Below, piece after piece: positions 38,820 to 40,056 of a stretch of 40,056 nucleotides of DNA. Position 1 is the first letter of the stretch. The number at the start of each line of letters is the position of its first letter. The translations under genes and the position numbers were made by a program. The stretch is taken from the NCBI RefSeq assembly GCF_023264895.1, contig NZ_JAHFUY010000040.1, positions 1 to 40,056 of the forward strand. Reading direction: 5' to 3'. This DNA comes from Herbiconiux sp. (GTDB taxonomy: Bacteria > Actinomycetota > Actinomycetes > Actinomycetales > Microbacteriaceae). The notes beneath the pieces are model-generated. The model did not search any database. It was not told the origin of the DNA and saw only the letters and a program-made list of their open reading frames with translations.

Positions 38820-40056
38820 ATGACCGATACGACGGAGCTCCGGGTGCTGGTGACGGGGGCGTCGGGCTTCGTCGGCGGTGCACTGATGGAACGACTGCGT
38901 CGTGAGCCCGGCATGGCGCCGCTCGGCATCGGCCGTCGCGGGCTCGACGACCCCGACTACCGCTCCCTCGATCTCACGGCCCCGGATGCCACGTCCCGGC
39001 TCGCGGCGATCCGCTGGCCCGCGGGCGTCACGACCGGTCTCGAGCACGCGGGAGGGCCCGACGACCGCGGAGCCTACGACCGTGGGCCCGACCATCGCGG
39101 GGCCTACGACCGTGGGCCCGACGACCGTGGGCCTGGCGATCGAGGGCACGACGACCGTGGGCCCGACGTGATCGTGCATGCCGCCGCGCGGAGCAGCCCG
39201 TGGGGCACGCGCGCGGAGTTCGAACGAGAGAACGTGGGGGCCACGCGGGCCGTGCTCGACTACGCCGCTCGGCTGCCGCGACGGCCGCGGGTGGTGCTCG
39301 TGTCGACCGCCTCGGTGCTGTACCGCGCCCACGATCAGCTCGAGGTGCCGGATGACGCACCGGCCGGCCGCCCGTTCGTCAACCGCTACGCGGCCACGAA
39401 GCACGCCGCCGAGGAGCTCGTCCGGTCGGCAGGCGGCGACTGGGTGGTGCTGCGGCCGCGCGCGGTGTTCGGCCCGGGCGACACGACCCTGTTCCCGCGC
39501 ATCGTGGAGGCGGCGCGCCGGGGACGCCTGCCGCGCCTCCGGGCCCGCGGCGGCCGGCCCGTCGTCTCCGATCTCGTGCCCGTCGAGACGCTCGCGGAGT
39601 ACCTCGTGCGGGCCTGCCGCGAGCCCGCGGTGCTGGGCCGCACCCTCACGGTCACGGGCGGCGAGGCCGTGGAGCTCGAGCCGGCGGTGCGGGGCATCCT
39701 GAGCGCTGCGGGCGTGCCGTACCCCGCTCGCGAGGTGCCGAGGTCGCTCGCCCTTGCGGCGGCGACGGTCGTGGAGATGGCGTGGCGGGTCACCCGTCGG
39801 CGCACGGAGCCGCCGATCACGAGATACTCGGTCATCGTGTACGCGTACTCCAAGACCTTCGACGGCCGGGCCTGCCATGAGCTCCTCGGCCCGCCTCCGG
39901 TGACGGTGCACGGCGCCCTGGCCGCGTTCACCGCCGGGCTCGCCGGCGGAGTGGGCAGGAGCGACGGTGCCGGCCCGAGCGACGGTGCCGACCGGGGCGA
40001 CGGTGCCGGCCCGAGCGGCGGAGCCGGCCCGAGCGACGGTGCCGGCCCGAGCGGCG
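38820..40056 (+). CDS. NAD-dependent epimerase/dehydratase-like protein with two repeat insertions (3' end outside window)
   Basis: The frame from ATG 38820 stays open to the right edge (412 residues). It is an extended SDR: VLVTGASGFVGGAL (GxxGxxG), VIVHAAARSSPWG, VLVSTASVLY, NRYAATKHAAEEL with the catalytic YxxxK, VVLRPRAVFGPGD and VSDLVPVETLAEYL. The substrate is probably a nucleotide sugar or a steroid/lipid-like alcohol. Between the second strand and the VIVHAAA strand lies an insertion of GPDDR-type pentapeptides coded by 15-bp tandem repeats (39054-39167). After the fold ends (AAFTAGLAGG) a second repeat, SDGAGP coded by 18-bp units, runs off the window. No strong ribosome site is visible before the ATG. 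Confidence 0.85.
   Translation, partial: MTDTTELRVLVTGASGFVGGALMERLRREPGMAPLGIGRRGLDDPDYRSLDLTAPDATSRLAAIRWPAGVTTGLEHAGGPDDRGAYDRGPDHRGAYDRGPDDRGPGDRGHDDRGPDVIVHAAARSSPWGTRAEFERENVGATRAVLDYAARLPRRPRVVLVSTASVLYRAHDQLEVPDDAPAGRPFVNRYAATKHAAEELVRSAGGDWVVLRPRAVFGPGDTTLFPRIVEAARRGRLPRLRARGGRPVVSDLVPVETLAEYLVRACREPAVLGRTLTVTGGEAVELEPAVRGILSAAGVPYPAREVPRSLALAAATVVEMAWRVTRRRTEPPITRYSVIVYAYSKTFDGRACHELLGPPPVTVHGALAAFTAGLAGGVGRSDGAGPSDGADRGDGAGPSGGAGPSDGAGPSG
39054..39167 (+). repeat. 15-bp tandem repeat within the epimerase-like gene
   Basis: Seven full units and a partial eighth of GGGCCCGACGACCGT-type sequence occupy 39054-39158 plus 39159-39167. They are in frame and encode Gly-x-Asp/Tyr-Asp-Arg pentapeptides. 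A 30-bp higher-order period is visible in the first units. Confidence 0.9.
39960..40056 (+). repeat. 18-bp tandem repeat at the 3' end of the epimerase-like gene
   Basis: Five full units of AGCGACGGTGCCGGCCCG with few changes begin at 39960, 39978, 39996, 40014 and 40032, and a sixth is cut by the window edge. They are in frame and encode SDGAGP hexapeptides. Confidence 0.9.

Overview
The window is a stretch of very GC-rich bacterial chromosome with an actinobacterial style. It shows strong third-position G/C, GTG starts, TANNNT -10 boxes placed 6-10 nt before start codons (leaderless genes), an LAATG sortase-type anchor, CWB2 repeats, SufU-type Fe-S scaffolding and a KdpFABC-KdpDE operon. 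I infer an Actinomycetota member, most likely Microbacteriaceae; the genus cannot be read from the sequence. There are no rRNA genes, insertion sequences, phage genes or CRISPR arrays.

Region 1 (1-5412): the start of a lipoprotein of serine-hydrolase type (minus, runs off the left edge), the ammonium channel Amt, a small unassigned (possibly HutD/Ves-like) protein whose start codon lies in a perfect hairpin, the antiporter NhaA (minus), an initiator tRNA-Met with its terminator, and a secreted protein with three CWB2 wall-binding repeats (minus).

Region 2 (5562-9649): an operon of an NtaA/SnaA/DszA-type flavin monooxygenase followed by MetN, MetI and MetQ-like ABC importer genes. Translational overlaps join the first three genes. 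It looks like an uptake-and-oxidation module for a small organosulfur or amino-acid-like compound.

Region 3 (9696-15167): an ABM-domain protein, a divergent SDR/TetR pair with two palindromic operators, and a GH65 phosphorylase/hydrolase gene directly behind a PfkB sugar kinase. Region 4 (15236-16447): a lipoprotein, a 27-residue membrane miniprotein and a duplicated DUF6766-type membrane protein, tightly coupled. Region 5 (16456-24251, minus): a complete potassium-stress locus, in transcription order a 27-residue membrane ORF, kdpF, kdpA, kdpB, kdpC, kdpD, kdpE, preceded by repeated GTCAGGAT-like boxes that may bind KdpE.

Region 6 (24450-26713, minus): PadR regulator, DUF1048 protein, ABC ATPase and ABC-2 permease, the standard layout of a PadR-controlled drug or lipid exporter. 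Region 7 (26861-31408): sufS-sufU without the rest of the suf cluster, then a large GH63-like glucosidase whose 3' end overlaps an EamA transporter gene on the other strand. Region 8 (32355-36116): a small membrane protein in front of the EamA gene, a secreted PA-domain M28 aminopeptidase with a sortase-type tail, and a secreted GH14 beta-amylase.

Region 9 (36158-40056): a perfect 20-bp inverted repeat, a GAP-family membrane protein, a ~400-bp intergenic region holding two inverted copies of a 67-bp repeat, a coenzyme F390 synthetase-like adenylate-forming enzyme, and a sugar-epimerase-like gene carrying two coding minisatellites that runs off the right edge.

The window therefore combines ion and nitrogen homeostasis (Amt, NhaA, Kdp), carbohydrate turnover (GH65, PfkB, GH63, GH14) and envelope proteins. 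The least explained parts are the short repeats, the miniproteins and the monooxygenase-importer substrate.
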